Part shown: piece by piece, positions 36,061 to 47,170 of the stretch
How positions within the stretch are numbered: the first letter of the stretch is position 1
Layout: every line of letters begins with the position of its first letter
From: Sepiola atlantica
Taxonomy: Eukaryota > Mollusca > Cephalopoda > Sepiida > Sepiolidae
Length of the DNA: 64,000 nt
Direction: 5' to 3'
Assembly: GCA_963556195.1 (NCBI GenBank)
Contig: OY744544.1
Span: 47,040,984-47,104,983 of the forward strand
The notes under the pieces: model-generated
What the model was told of the DNA's origin: nothing
The model's input: only the letters and a program-made list of their open reading frames with translations
The model's database searches: none
Program-made: the position numbers and the translations under genes

Positions 36061-37530
36061 TTAGAAGTTTTTCCTATCAAAGATAAGCTTATTCCTTATT
36101 TTGAAAATAGTTTGTGGAAGCAAGGAATATATTTAATAACAAATAAATACGATCTCGGACGATTGACAAGGTTTGAGTAAAACATTGATTATACAAGGAA
36201 GTGTAGATATGTTATAAACAAGGGTTTTACTCTACAAAATCTCTATGAGAAAAAAATGTTTATGATTCTCTTGTAAATAAGAATGTTGCTTTCATAAAGG
36301 GAGATTACTATGTGTTATTTTCATAAATGGAGATAACTATATCACAAAGGTTTTCGTTTACATCTTTTTCATAGTGATTTGCCAGGAAATTTATTTCTTC
36401 CATTTGTCTCTTTATGAGAAACGGGGTGTTTTTTTATACGTTTCTGTAGGAAAAAATGGAATTTCAGAATTGACCGCCAAATCTAAAATTAAGATATAAT
36501 TCTTTAAATAACATCCGATAGTTGAAATTGTGATGCGAATTTATTTACATGATGATCAATTATTGTAATACAATTGATGTCCGAATTTGTTGGTCGCAAA
36601 AACCCACGACTACAGTCTAAAAATACAAATGAAAATAAGCTTATGCAATTTATTAATTACGGTTGTGAAAGCATAAATTGTTAACACTCAAATTAAAACA
36701 TTTTAAATTGTCGCATTGTACAAAAGTCTTTAAATATTTTAATTTACTACCGTTTCTGTGACACTGTCTTTCATAGTTATGAACATGCTGACAATGATGC
36801 AGATAGGTCCGACTGAAATCTGCACAATGACAACCACCCATAGGGGCATGCAGTATGATCTTACAGTAACAATAGAATAAGTCTTTGGTTACCAGTCGAT
36901 TATTCAGTGTCTTGAAAACTGGTGGAGTTGGGCATCAAAGCAAGACTCATGGTGTTGAAGACAGACAAGACGGGGATAGGGGGTCAGCTATATTATCACA
37001 GGCAGTGTCACAATTAAAAGCTTGTGCAACGTTTTTATCAGTTCTTTGAGTGACACAGCAACTACATATACAACTTTCTGCAAGTTGGCTGACAGGCTAA
37101 AAGCTGTGAACAAATCTGGTATACAGGGAAAGTTCAAGGTATAAATCTAACAGCAGGGCATTCTTCCCGGAATTGTGAGACTCTAACGTGTTTATGTAGT
37201 ACTAATCACGACTATTGAGATCTTGGAAATGAAGGGCAACAGCCACTCAGGAGATGGCTATGGCTGCTAACATGTCTGCTCAGCAGACGTAATAACAGTT
37301 CAAATCGTCGGATGAAGAATTCAAGGTAACAAGAACTAAAGAATGATCTGAAGGTGGCTATCGCAGTAATCCAAGTGAGACCTGGTAAGAAGTAGGGGTG
37401 GGAGATGATTTCCAATGCAAGGTAGCGTATCAGGAGCCTGATCTGAGTAGTAGCATTTTCCAACTCCATAGATAAATACATTCCGAGTGAAGAAAACAGC
37501 GCCACCGAGTTAAGGTGAGAAGACGAAATC
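36061..37530. other. Intergenic DNA, no gene recognised
   Basis: AT-rich to 36.6 kb, then more mixed. The minus-strand open frame at 37,212-37,532 (106 codons, Leu/Ser-rich) has no recognisable domain and no visible support as a gene. Confidence 0.5.
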
Positions 37531-37737
37531 ATGGAAGTTGGTAGAAAATTACCTGGAGTGATCTGTGAAAAACCGAGTCACACTACATTAATTTTAACAA
37601 AGGTATTGTATATGGGGCGTGTCCAGTCTGGCAAATCTGCAAACATGGGCGTAGCAAAATCATCAGAATTCCTACATGTATACAGTGTACCAATATGTGT
37701 TACAGGTGTGTTGCACTATAACATCACAGCATGTTGA
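37531..37737 (+). other. 68-codon ORF with P-loop-like GRVQSGKS (Z1-like?)
   Basis: The frame contains LYMGRVQSGKSANM, which satisfies the Walker A pattern GxxxxGK[ST]. It also resembles the GRVQSGKTAN motif of Z1-domain proteins, a family best known from bacterial DNA-modification or defence-associated loci. Downstream, the spacing from the GK to the next VTG (24 residues from the Ser) and the intervening Tyr fit the strand after the P-loop in that family as I remember it. The match covers only about 35 residues, no other Z1 region was found in flanking frames, and the frame has no visible gene context. Function is not claimed; a chance match is quite possible. Confidence 0.2.
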
Positions 37738-38922
37738 TTTGAGAAATTTTTTATAACATTTTGTATCTGTATGCTTGGGCGTTCATTGCTTCGCAATGTG
37801 TATTTTATTAATGCAGCATATCATTTTAAAATGCATGCAAGCATAAGTTTAACACTCGGTACTAACACATACATGTGTGTATTGAGGACTGGTTTTAAGC
37901 TAATTAGACATATTATTCCAATTGAGCTCGCATCTCAAGGGGAACTCAGCACACGTTCGAAGTGAAGTATACTATGATCAATCAATAATCATCCAGTGTG
38001 TATAACTTCGAAAATGCTTTCTATAGAACATGACAGGACTAAAGCCATCGACTGTGAAATTGTTTGCATATATTTCACATGTAAATATAAAGAAAATTAT
38101 ATTTTAGAAGGTATATGAACAACTAGATTGTTCGAAATTATCGTGACTTGTAATATAACATTGAAACTTTCATATGCTCTTTCAATCTTTAGTAATATTT
38201 TTGTGGCCAGTGGTGGACATATTTTTACTAATGACTCACGACTTATCAAGGCTCGGGGCCACTTGAGGATGAGGGTTAAAGAGATCGTCAAGTGGACGAT
38301 GATCGCCTCCACAAGAGGAAACAGTGAGTGGGATGGGCAAAAGATTACTTAAGCAGAATTGATTATCCAAGAAGATTGCTCAACAAGTATTTATTCATAT
38401 TAGATTTGACAACAACCATCATGTAGTCGGTTGGGAAGCATACTCATGGTATCCTGTTCCACTGGCGGAATCTTCTAAGAAAGAAACTTTGTTCATGGGA
38501 TTTTCGTTTGTTTTTTTACAAGGAAAACAAAGTTATTTGCTTTGGTTGTAGCTAGAAGAGTCTAGGCTGCAAATGGCTTACATAGATGTAGCAGTTAGTG
38601 GAGCACAGTCGAGCACCTACCATGGGTATAATGATATAGAGAGGCTAGCAACATCTCTTTTGTGAGAAAGAGGCTGAGAAGAGAACATCCCCACTAGATA
38701 GAAGAGTCGATTTTCTACTCGGTCAAGACAAAAACAGTACTCCGAGCGGTACATTCCCAGATATCACAGCAGCACTCCATTTTATGTCGGATCTTTCAAC
38801 GCTTTTTGACTGGAACCGAAATACTGAACGAAATATAAAGCACTGATCTACAATTTTCGATTTGGGCCTTTCGCTTCATAGTGCCGATCCTTTTCTACAA
38901 TGATCACATGAATTTCGACTGC
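37738..38922. other. Intergenic DNA, no gene recognised
   Basis: No recognised domain. 38,097-38,352 has overlapping frames on both strands with no family resemblance. The right half runs up to the 5' LTR of the next element. Confidence 0.5.
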
Positions 38923-39204
38923 TGTGACAATAAATCAGAACACCTACTAGTTGTAAAGAGAATGCGATGCTTCGCATGTTATTGACTCTCCATCCACCAG
39001 AATGGGAGGGAGCTTCTCTTCGCAGATGTAACTATTTGTAGTTGCAACTAATTAGCATACATGGGGATCAGCTGAGGTAAATGAAAGAACTAAAATGGAA
39101 GGCGGGCAGTTGAATTTTGGACAGCTGAGAGAGAACATTGTAATCAAGATTTGTTAGTGTTCGTAGCAATGTTGTTGAAGAGGAGTTCCTTTAATTTCGT
39201 TACA
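38923..39204 (+). repeat. 5' LTR of the deleted retroelement
   Basis: Aligns with 40,611-40,890 from tgtgacaata to tttaatttc. Shared blocks include gagaatgcgatgctt, cagatgtaactatttgtagt and aaaatggaaggcgggcagtt. There are scattered substitutions and small indels, so the insertion is not young. Confidence 0.85.
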
Positions 39205-39289
39205 GGATTACAAAAAGCTATTTCGATCTAAAACAGACAGTAGTTTCGACTTAAAGATCATTCTTGAATTTGATGTGCCTTGATTAGTC

Positions 39290-39800
39290 GTTGAATGGAT
39301 TAATCATTTCATCCCACTTCGGCTAACAGGGGAGAGGCGTTTGTAGTTTACCAACAACTTACTAAATAAAAACATCCGATGCAGTGCGAATTAAACAATC
39401 ACTATTTTCTGCTTTTGCTGATGACAGATTTATGAACCAGACCATAAATGTGTATTTGCCGGAATTACGGAAGTTGTTAGTCCTATTTGAAGGATACCAG
39501 ATCATGGGATGGTGTGCGTGTTTATACAAAGGCTTCCTGACACTGTGAAAAGGTTGTTGCTGTCCTAATCGAAAGTGGATGATCTGTCCTTAGGAGAGCT
39601 GTTGTCTTGAGCTCAAGCGTTGATGAAAGATAATGTGGAAGTGGAGTAACCAGTCGTGGCTGTTAGAATCACTCAACCAATTGTGAGCATAAGCCGATCT
39701 GATTATAAGTGTTATAAATGCAATGGATCTAATCATTTTACGAAAGGATCGTTAATGCCATCTTCTGCTGTGACAACGACTGACATAGCTTTGTGTTCAA
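39290..39800 (+). pseudogene. Decayed gag with zinc knuckle
   Basis: Translation in changing frames gives a gag-like path: LTGE, SLFSAFAD-type, GMVCVFIQRLPDTVKRL, VDDLSLGELLS and ALMKDNVEVE. It ends in YKCYKCNGSNHFTKGS near 39,700-39,750. This is a CX2CX4HX4C knuckle in which the final Cys appears to be replaced by Ser. Gag packages the element RNA. Stops and frame changes make it non-functional. The protease domain that normally follows is absent. Confidence 0.6.
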
Positions 39801-39940
39801 AATTAAACGTGGGCGTCCAGTGTCGAGGAGAGCCAAGCATGGTGCCTCATTAACAGAGTATAATAATCGGTAGCGCCAAGTTCACATTCTGACTGGAGGA
39901 AAAATTAGCGCTGACATCTTGTCTCCAACTTCGTTTCTCA

Positions 39941-40012
39941 GACATACTCTGACCAGATGACCAGTCTGATATTACCATATGATATACATACTCTGACCAG
40001 ATGACCAGTCTT
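39941..40012 (+). repeat. 25-bp direct repeat at the internal deletion
   Basis: catactctgaccagatgacc plus agtct occurs at 39,941-39,965 and 39,988-40,012, 47 bp apart. It lies where the reading path jumps from gag to the pol C-terminus, so it may be a scar of the internal deletion or a local duplication. Confidence 0.75.
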
Positions 40013-40079
40013 GTTGTACCGATAAAAGCGTTGACAGGTGGTTTACCTCCTCTTTAAAGCGGATTGCTACACGAAGAGC

Positions 40080-40605
40080 TGCCCTATTATGGAGGCTGTG
40101 TTTTGGTACAACGTTACTCCCTAGGATGGTGTGTCCGTTTCATCAGCACCCGCAAATTTTCCGCACTCATATCGGATCAGAGTGAATGGGGTCAATGCTG
40201 TGTCCCATCCGGATCACCAAAGAATCGCTATACATAAAGAGGAAGACACACTTCGGATGAAGAATCCACAAGGAAATTGCACAACAAAATTAAGACCAGG
40301 TATTATCATCGGGGTGATGTCCACAGTCTCAGTTCAGCACCAGTAGTGGACAACAGCGATGATATATCATCAGAAAGTATTGAATGGAGAGAACCAGATT
40401 TCAATGCAAGTAATAGTGGTTCCAAGTCTGAAAGTGAGGTAGAGGTCAGACTACTTCGATTAAGCTGCCCTATTAAAATACTAATGCAAGTCATGGTACT
40501 TCTGACGCTCTAGTCAGAGAGGAAAAAATAACTGGCCCACTACGAAGGAGTAATAGGGCAAAACGACCAGCCACCTACTGTCACTTGTGGGATTATAAGA
40601 TCAGG
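40080..40605 (+). pseudogene. Remnant of retroelement pol C-terminus
   Basis: Frames here read YGGCVLVQRYSLG, then Ser/Glu-rich sequence including SSESIEWREPDFNAS. Just before the 3' LTR comes LRRSNRAKRPATYCHL (about 40,540-40,585). A basic RRS-R-RP motif followed by a Cys-His pair is also found at the 3' coding end of the 49.4-52.6 kb element (CHICDHEIRWEC). These are the tail of an integrase-side polyprotein. Frames are broken. Confidence 0.5.
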
Positions 40606-40610
40606 GTGTG

Positions 40611-40890
40611 TGTGACAATAATAAAGGAACACCTACCGGCTAAAAAGAGAATGCGATGCTTTGCATGTCGTGACTATCCATCTGCCAGAGTCGGAGGGGC
40701 CTTCGCTTCGCAGATGTAACTATTTGTAGTTGCAACTAATTAGCATAGGTGGGGAACAGCTACAGTAAACAAAAGAACTAAAATGGAAGGCGGGCAGTTG
40801 AATTTTGGACAGCTGAGAGAGAACATTGTAATTGAGATTTGTTTGTGTTCGTTGCAATGTTGTTGAAGAGTTCCTTTAATTTCATTTTCA
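40611..40890 (+). repeat. 3' LTR of the deleted retroelement
   Basis: Partner of 38,923-39,204, with the same tgtgacaata start and the same ttcctttaatttc end. The flanking sequence then forms the strong hairpin at 40,896-40,947. Confidence 0.85.
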
Positions 40891-40895
40891 TTTTC

Positions 40896-40947
40896 AATAA
40901 TTGACAGAGCAACTCTTGTAATCACAAGAGTTGCTCTGTCCATTATT
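40896..40947. repeat. 24-bp inverted repeat, 4-nt loop
   Basis: gacagagcaactcttgt (40,903-40,919) pairs perfectly with 40,924-40,940. After one mismatch, six further base pairs extend the stem outward (aataat with attatt). The loop is aatc. It starts six bases after the 3' LTR and is not duplicated beside the 5' LTR, so it belongs to flanking DNA or a separate insertion. Confidence 0.85.
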
Positions 40948-43260
40948 TTGTGCTCACAGAACTTAGAAGTTGATGCAACTTAGTCTGAGGCTCTGGTAAT
41001 TTGTCTGTAGTCAATTTTTCTCGTTCGTGGTCCGAAACTATAAGAAGGCTATATCGTTGTGTTCTGTCTAAGTTGTTTTGTGGGAAGGAAGCAGGAAATT
41101 GTTTTTAAAAATATACTTTATCATAACTTAACTAAAATAGCGGATCCATTCTCTAAGTAAAATATAAGATAGTCTTAAAACAGAAGGTTTAACCTCCTTC
41201 TTTGTTTATTTCAATTCGCTACTATTTTTTACTTCATAAAAAAAGAAAATGTCACGTCACATGATTAATCCAATGTCATCAGATGCTCGTCAGATACCAG
41301 GAGATGCAGACTCGGTGAGATGCACAAAATTTCTTCCCTTTTTCTCTGACTGTTTATTTAATCAACAAAAATTGATCACACTTTTTACTGACAATTTCTT
41401 AAATTCTTCCGCTCTAAAAGTGTATCTACAGGTGTTTCGAGACTCATGATTCACTTTTAAAAGTTCATTAATGAACTGACTTTTCAAGATTATTTTGGTT
41501 TACTATTCAACTTTAATGGAGCAGAATTCTACAAGTGATACTTCTGCCTGTCACTTTATGCGAAAATATAATCATTAAAGTGTTATAACCACAACACACA
41601 CCTTAAATCGACAGTTCCAAATGATAAAATTGAAAATAATATTTGTCTTCTCAGTAAAAAGTGTGTTTAATCCTTTTTCCTTAACTAAATTACTCCCATA
41701 ATTGATGTAAGTTTATTAATAATCAAATGTATATCGTTAGTCGCCGTATGACACCAATCATGTTATAAAACACTTGCCATGTGTTTTGTATACATTCATT
41801 TGGATCCGCTTATTTTCGCCGATTTAATTATTTCACTATTTTGGCGACATAATTTTGTTGATCTTCAGATTTGCATCACTGATACGTCTACAAGATGTGC
41901 TCACTAAATAAATTCAGACGTTCTTTTTTCCCATGTTTCCTACGAGATAGTTGATTAGCGGACACTGTTTAAAATGAATTCGCGCTCTAAACTCGATATC
42001 TTTAGAGGCCATAGTAATCATTTTTGCATTAATTCTAAAAGGAAAAACAGAAAATTGGTAAAAAAATGATAAAACCAGAAAAGATAACAGGTTATCTGGG
42101 ATGAGGTGAATATCTGGGATGAGGTGAATATCTGAGATTCGTCAGCATCGCCAGTTGACAGAGACTATCGTCAATTAATATGGCAGACAAACACACCAAC
42201 GTTTCTAATTTCAAAAGTTGTAAGAAAGTTCTAGAGAACATCCACTGTTAGAATATTAAATTAACGCGAAACCTTTTTCACACTGGTTGTTGGTAACGAA
42301 CAAACCAATATAACGAAGCTTCAGAAAAGTGTAACGCTTCATTAACTATTGTTACATGTTTGAGAAGTAAAAGTAAACTTCGTTCATCTGTAAAGAATTT
42401 GTAATCAAGTGTCTTCACTAACCCTAACCGCTCGAGAAGATTCTAAATGGATAATACTGATAGATGGTTTCGAATTACACATAAGTATACTAAAATGAAT
42501 TCTTGTTCTGGAATCTGGTAAGCTCAAGAGACCACAAGAAAGATATACTACAACATAGTTAACTGGTAAATTGGGGAGAGGAAAATTAATGTTCTAAAAT
42601 TAATGTTACTAACTCAACGCTTGAGAAATAAAGGAGAACATTCGAATATCTATGTATCTCATATAGAGATCAAGTGTTAGCCCCAGGTAGGGGCCCCTTG
42701 ATTTCTGAGAACTTCAACTGAAGTAAAACGAAACAAAATGAAAATGTTTTAATTAAATCTAAAAATGCATTGATAAAACATGATCATGAAATTTGCATTG
42801 TGGAATTCTTTTTCATCGAGTCAATGCATCACCAGTGCATCACGAATCGTTCTAGAAGAATTTCGCTTCGAAACATGATCTAATTTACCCTAATTCCAAT
42901 TACAAGTTCTTAATTAAATAAAATACATTGGAAAGGGAGATAAGTTGAAATCATTACTCATTACAACAACATACATGGAATTCTACAGAAGAAAGTTCAT
43001 GGGGTGGAGACAATGATTATCGATTGGTATCAAGACATATTTGCAATCCCATGATTAGTTTGTTAACAGAAAAGGGAAGAAGTATAGACCGTTAACAAAT
43101 TGGGAGGGAGTAGATTGCATTGTTTGTGTTACTAACAACTAGAGGGGAAACTTATTTGCCATTTTTATGCCAACTTCTTTGGACTTTAACAGGGTTTTAT
43201 TTTTTTTAAATATGAATTTCTTACAGCATTATTCAATATTTCGACTGTTTTCATCAGTGG
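40948..43260. other. Intergenic DNA, no gene recognised
   Basis: AT-rich, with stops in all frames. Minor structures are an 18-bp unit (tatctgggatgaggtgaa) present twice in tandem at about 42,094-42,129 and a single ctaaccctaaccg near 42,418. No RNA gene is evident. Confidence 0.55.
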
Positions 43261-43430
43261 CGTGTGTTGTATGGTGCCAATCAACCATTTGATTCCAATT
43301 TATCCTAGTCTTTTTCCCAGCTTTTTCGGAACCCGTTCCTAGTGCTCCTACAATTATTGTTATTACAGCACATTTCTTCATGTTACATATTACCATCAGC
43401 TAAGGGATGATTGACACCATACAACACATG
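43261..43430. repeat. Foldback element, 23-bp imperfect inverted repeat
   Basis: 43,261-43,283 (cgtgtgttgtatggtgccaa plus tca) is complementary to 43,408-43,430 at 21 of 23 positions, with 124 bp between. This is the architecture of a short foldback or MITE. No duplicated target site was confirmed. Confidence 0.65.
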
Positions 43431-43620
43431 TAACTAAATATAAACGAAACTCCTTGACTGGGGAAACAAACCCACATAACCAAGTGACGCCAACAAACCA
43501 TAGGTAAGTTGAAATAAAACAGCAAATATAGAAAAAATGTTAAAATAATGTTCGTGAATGGTCAAATAGAATGGAAAGTCGGAGGAGATAGAGCACCAAC
43601 CAGACCGCCACTAAAATTAT
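43431..43620. other. Short unassigned interval
   Basis: No feature recognised between the foldback element and the probable retroposon 3' region. Confidence 0.4.
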
Positions 43621-44169
43621 GTGAAGCATACAGGTTCTTTGTTGCCATTCAAATTCCAGAGTAGGCCAGCGCTCGTTGTCAGTTAAAGATCTATCGTAAA
43701 CGGCTGTTGCGATAATGCAAAATTATTTTCAACAGTTATCGAATGAGGTGGGCTATACTGAAAATACTTGTTGTCAGACGAAGTCCAAAGAACACCATTT
43801 GTTATTGCTAGTGAGGAATCACTGATACTGACCAGTGTGAGAACTCCTAGTGAGTAAACAACAAAACAAGGAGAAGAACCGAAAGTAGTCATGAAGGGCG
43901 ATCGTGTGAGAAAAAATGGGAAGACGGAGGAGGGAAAGCATCATCAAGACATCCATTGGAAGAACATGGAGAGTGCTGGCATCTTGAGGAGGTTTAGAAG
44001 AGAAAACCAATAGCAAGTTGTGAGAACGCTGTGATTTTCAATGGCTACTGAAAGAAGTGCAGACAATTGGAAATCTAGGGAGACATGGTGTCACTCAGAC
44101 TCCAGGGAGCAAAACCTGTTGTTACCAGTGATCAATCACTGGTAATAACTTGTGTGAGTAAAATAAAGT

Positions 44170-44240
<71 letters not shown>

Positions 44241-44242
44241 AT
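43621..44242 (+). mobile_element. Probable LINE or SINE 3' end with (GAT)n tail
   Basis: Non-coding sequence ends with an 11-bp hairpin (ttaccagtgat, 44,122-44,132, pairing with 44,135-44,145), then aataaagta, then an uninterrupted (GAT) run. A 3' stem-loop followed by a simple-repeat tail is typical of CR1/L2- and RTE-type retroposon 3' ends, where the reverse transcriptase recognises the hairpin. No coding part is visible, so the family is unknown and the left boundary is a guess. Confidence 0.4.
44170..44242 (+). repeat. (GAT)n microsatellite, about 24 units
   Basis: A perfect trinucleotide run. It explains the poly-Asp peptide in one frame. Confidence 0.97.
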
Positions 44243-46685
44243 ATCAGTCGCATACTGCTTGTATGGGAAAATATGATATGAAAATCTCCCTAATTAATAC
44301 ACATGTACAATGGAGAATGTATTAGCAACTTAGGTAGAAGGTAGGTGGAAATTTCATGGCATTAAGATATAACATGCGATGCAGGTTTTAGTGATTAAAT
44401 ATAACTAACCCTAACCTTAACCCTAGTCCTAATTAGCTCTAGCATCTGATGACTATGAGTTAAAGAACTTCGATTTGATTTACCCATTTTACTTTTTTCT
44501 AAGAGTGCCATTGTGTAATTTTGGTTGCAGGTTTTTAATTTTTTAAAGGAAGGATAAAATTGAAGTATTCATTAGATGCATTTTGTTATTCACAACATAT
44601 TACAGGCGTGACATGGGTAAGTACAATTTTAATATATACCTTTGCTGATATTGTGTTATTCATTTTCTCAGTATTTTGTTGGCTCGACAATTTCAGTGAC
44701 GTTTCAATAAAAACGAATTTATATTGCATTTAGCAATATAAATTCGTTTTTATCCAAATCTTAATAATTTCACATTATAACCACATAATAGGATTAGTCT
44801 GGTAAATTTCTATGTGAGGTTAAAATATTGAAGTGTTCAATTAGAATTCAAGGAAGGCTTTGATTCCCGGCCGTGACATCACAGGCAGCGAATAAACAGA
44901 TGTGGCAAATGTGTGAGAGGATCGGTCACTTTCGTCTGAACCACAGATGCCCCCTTGGAAGAGGAGGTGAATGGTTGTTTTATGTGTATACATATATTCT
45001 TTTAAAGACGAATAAACTCCCAAAAGGTTTTTACAAAGTTCAATTTCATTTGTTGATGTTTCACCTTTAATAAAAAAAAAACACCCCGGCTAGTCTACAC
45101 ACATTATTTTAATATGAAAATATAAAAACAATCACTCACTCTGTCGGCGGTGCCAGAAATTCGCCAACTGCAAGCCCGTGCAGAGGGGTACACCTGCCCC
45201 AGTGTGATACCCTTGATTCTGATAGTTGAGCAGTCCGTGGCCTGGTGACTTGCAACAATCCACTTTGGTCTTTCCTTCGGCTAAACGGGAGGTCAAAGAG
45301 GCTCAATCCGATCAATCGGCTGGTCACGTTGTAACAGGTACCCCACTCCGTTCCGGCGTCATGGCATCAGATATAATATACGACCCCACACTCTCTCGCC
45401 CCGTGGGTATCTTGTCGGCGACTCACGCACAGATGTTTGATATCCTGGTCGCGGTGCCAAGTATAACAGATACCCGACTCTGTTCCGTGACACAGAACCA
45501 CTTATAACATGGTACTCCACTTGTGTTTCTATCTCTGTGCTCCCGTCTCTGGTTCTCTACACAGAGATCTTTCCAGACCGTGAACACTCTCTGGCCGATC
45601 GTTGTAGTGGCAATAAAAAAAATATCTCGTCGAAATTCCTCCCGGGATGATGACGATGATAGTGATAGCTTTGTCGATCTCGTCTCTGTGAAGGCAAGGG
45701 TTATTCAAGCAGAACAAATCAACACTAATAATGCAAACAACTTGGCGAATTCATTTTGTATGAAATAATTATTAACAAAGATAAAAGAATTGTTTTTAAC
45801 GTTGAATTACTGTCTACCGTATGAGAAGTGGCTGTTGTACTAAACTATCCGTTGTTTCTCTATGCGTGTGTGTGGATCCATTTACGATTATTTTCACAAG
45901 TTGAAGTAACTTATCTAAAGGAAACGATGGGGATTTACTTTGCCACGTTTGCGCATCTCATGGCCGAACAACACGAGCCGCGAGGATCGCGACCAATCGG
46001 GTCAGTGCCCAGCTCGTTCTCCCTGTGTTTTCACACGTCCACACTTATTGAAAAGGTTCATTGCTACACCCTTTCCTTCTCTCATCCCTTTCTCTGTCTC
46101 TCTTCCTCTCTCAGAAGTTTGAGGGGGGCGGGGAACGAGTTCCCCTTTCAACGATTCAGATAAAATGGCATTTCCCTTTTTAGATTTTATTGTCATCATA
46201 AAACAATTATTCTCTTTCTCTGTCTCCATTAAGAGGGCGTTCGCGCGCGATCTCCCAAGTGTTGACATTCCATTAGCCTATTGGTGATTAAGAGATTATG
46301 ACCAAAATTCCAATCTTCCATCTGGTTTATAACCGGCTTTGTGTGTGGTTAATTGCAATTGACACCCAACACCACTTTTGCCAGACAATGCGACGCTATT
46401 TTCTCTCCTTGTTTGGATAGTCGATCCGCGCCGAACATATGCACTAGTTGTATATCTCCACCTCGCTTCTACGCAGGGTCTAGCATCATCACCAAGATGC
46501 ACACCAGTGCGCCACTAGGGCACCCGATCCCCATCGGCCTCGATCGCCCTGTCACAACGTCATGTCTTAGTATCTATAAGTTCATCCGCAGCCGACCATA
46601 TTATTCGAACCTTACTTCTCCTTTCTATTTTCCTCCCAAATAGATACTGGAAAACAATGGCCGAAGGTCAATTGTATTAGGAACA
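44243..46685. other. Intergenic DNA with one strong hairpin
   Basis: Contains a degenerate telomere-like stretch (taaccctaaccttaaccctag, near 44,405) and the hairpin at 44,707-44,753. Between 45.1 and 46.6 kb G+C content rises and several 60-110-codon frames open on both strands, but none has a recognisable domain. Confidence 0.5.
44707..44753. repeat. Perfect 21-bp inverted repeat, 5-nt loop
   Basis: The arm at 44,707-44,727 (ataaaaacgaatttatattg plus c) is exactly complementary to 44,733-44,753, with loop attta. Such a long, perfect, short-loop palindrome could form a cruciform or a miRNA-like hairpin, or be a recent foldback. Its A/T-rich arms make a regulatory RNA less compelling. Confidence 0.9.
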
Positions 46686-47170
46686 TAGAAGATTACCACT
46701 GCCGTAATGTTTTCTAAGAGTAATATTTTCTAGAAGTACTGTTTTCTAGGAGTAATGGATGGATGTTGTCCTCTCAGGATGTTGTGCTCTAAAACAAACT
46801 AAACCATTCTAAGAGTGATGTTTTCTGGTAGTAATGTTTTCTAAGAGCAATGTTCCCACTCTCGCTATAAAATTTACTTCGAAGAGTAATGGATCACTGT
46901 ACAACAAACCAACTGATTCTAGAAGTAATGTTTTCTAAAAGTAATATTTTCTAAGAGTAATGTTCCCACTCATACGAGGACTTTCTTTCTAAGAGTAATG
47001 TTTCCTGGGAGTAATGGTTTCTGGGAGTAATGTTTCTGATAGTAATGTTTTCTAAGAGTAATGCTTTCTTCCCACTCGCACTGTTAAATTTCAGTCTAAG
47101 AGTCATGTCTTCTCAGAGTAATGTCTTCTAAGAGCAATGTTTTCTAGGAACAATGTTTTCTAAGAATATA
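46686..47170 (+). repeat. Degenerate minisatellite around ttttctaagagtaatg
   Basis: A roughly 16-bp phrase, ttttctaagagtaatg, recurs at least fifteen times with substitutions (tctaggagtaat, tctgggagtaat, tctaagagcaat), interrupted by spacers such as ttcccactc. It is irregular and old, the reverse of the clean 19-bp and 46-bp arrays. Confidence 0.8.

Larger units (their letters stand above)
38923..40890 (+). mobile_element. LTR retroelement (Ty3/gypsy-like), internally deleted
   Basis: Two direct repeats of about 280 bp (38,923-39,204 and 40,611-40,890) begin with tgtgacaata and flank a 1.4-kb interior. The interior encodes a broken gag with a Cys-His zinc-knuckle-like motif and a C-terminal pol tail, but no protease, reverse transcriptase or RNase H, so several kilobases are missing. 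The gag and the extreme C-terminus resemble the minus-strand gypsy-like element at 49.4-52.6 kb, suggesting the same family. No target-site duplication was confirmed. Confidence 0.8.

Noticed and set aside
44085..44276. Acidic poly-Asp protein
   Set aside because: A (GAT)n microsatellite read in one frame.
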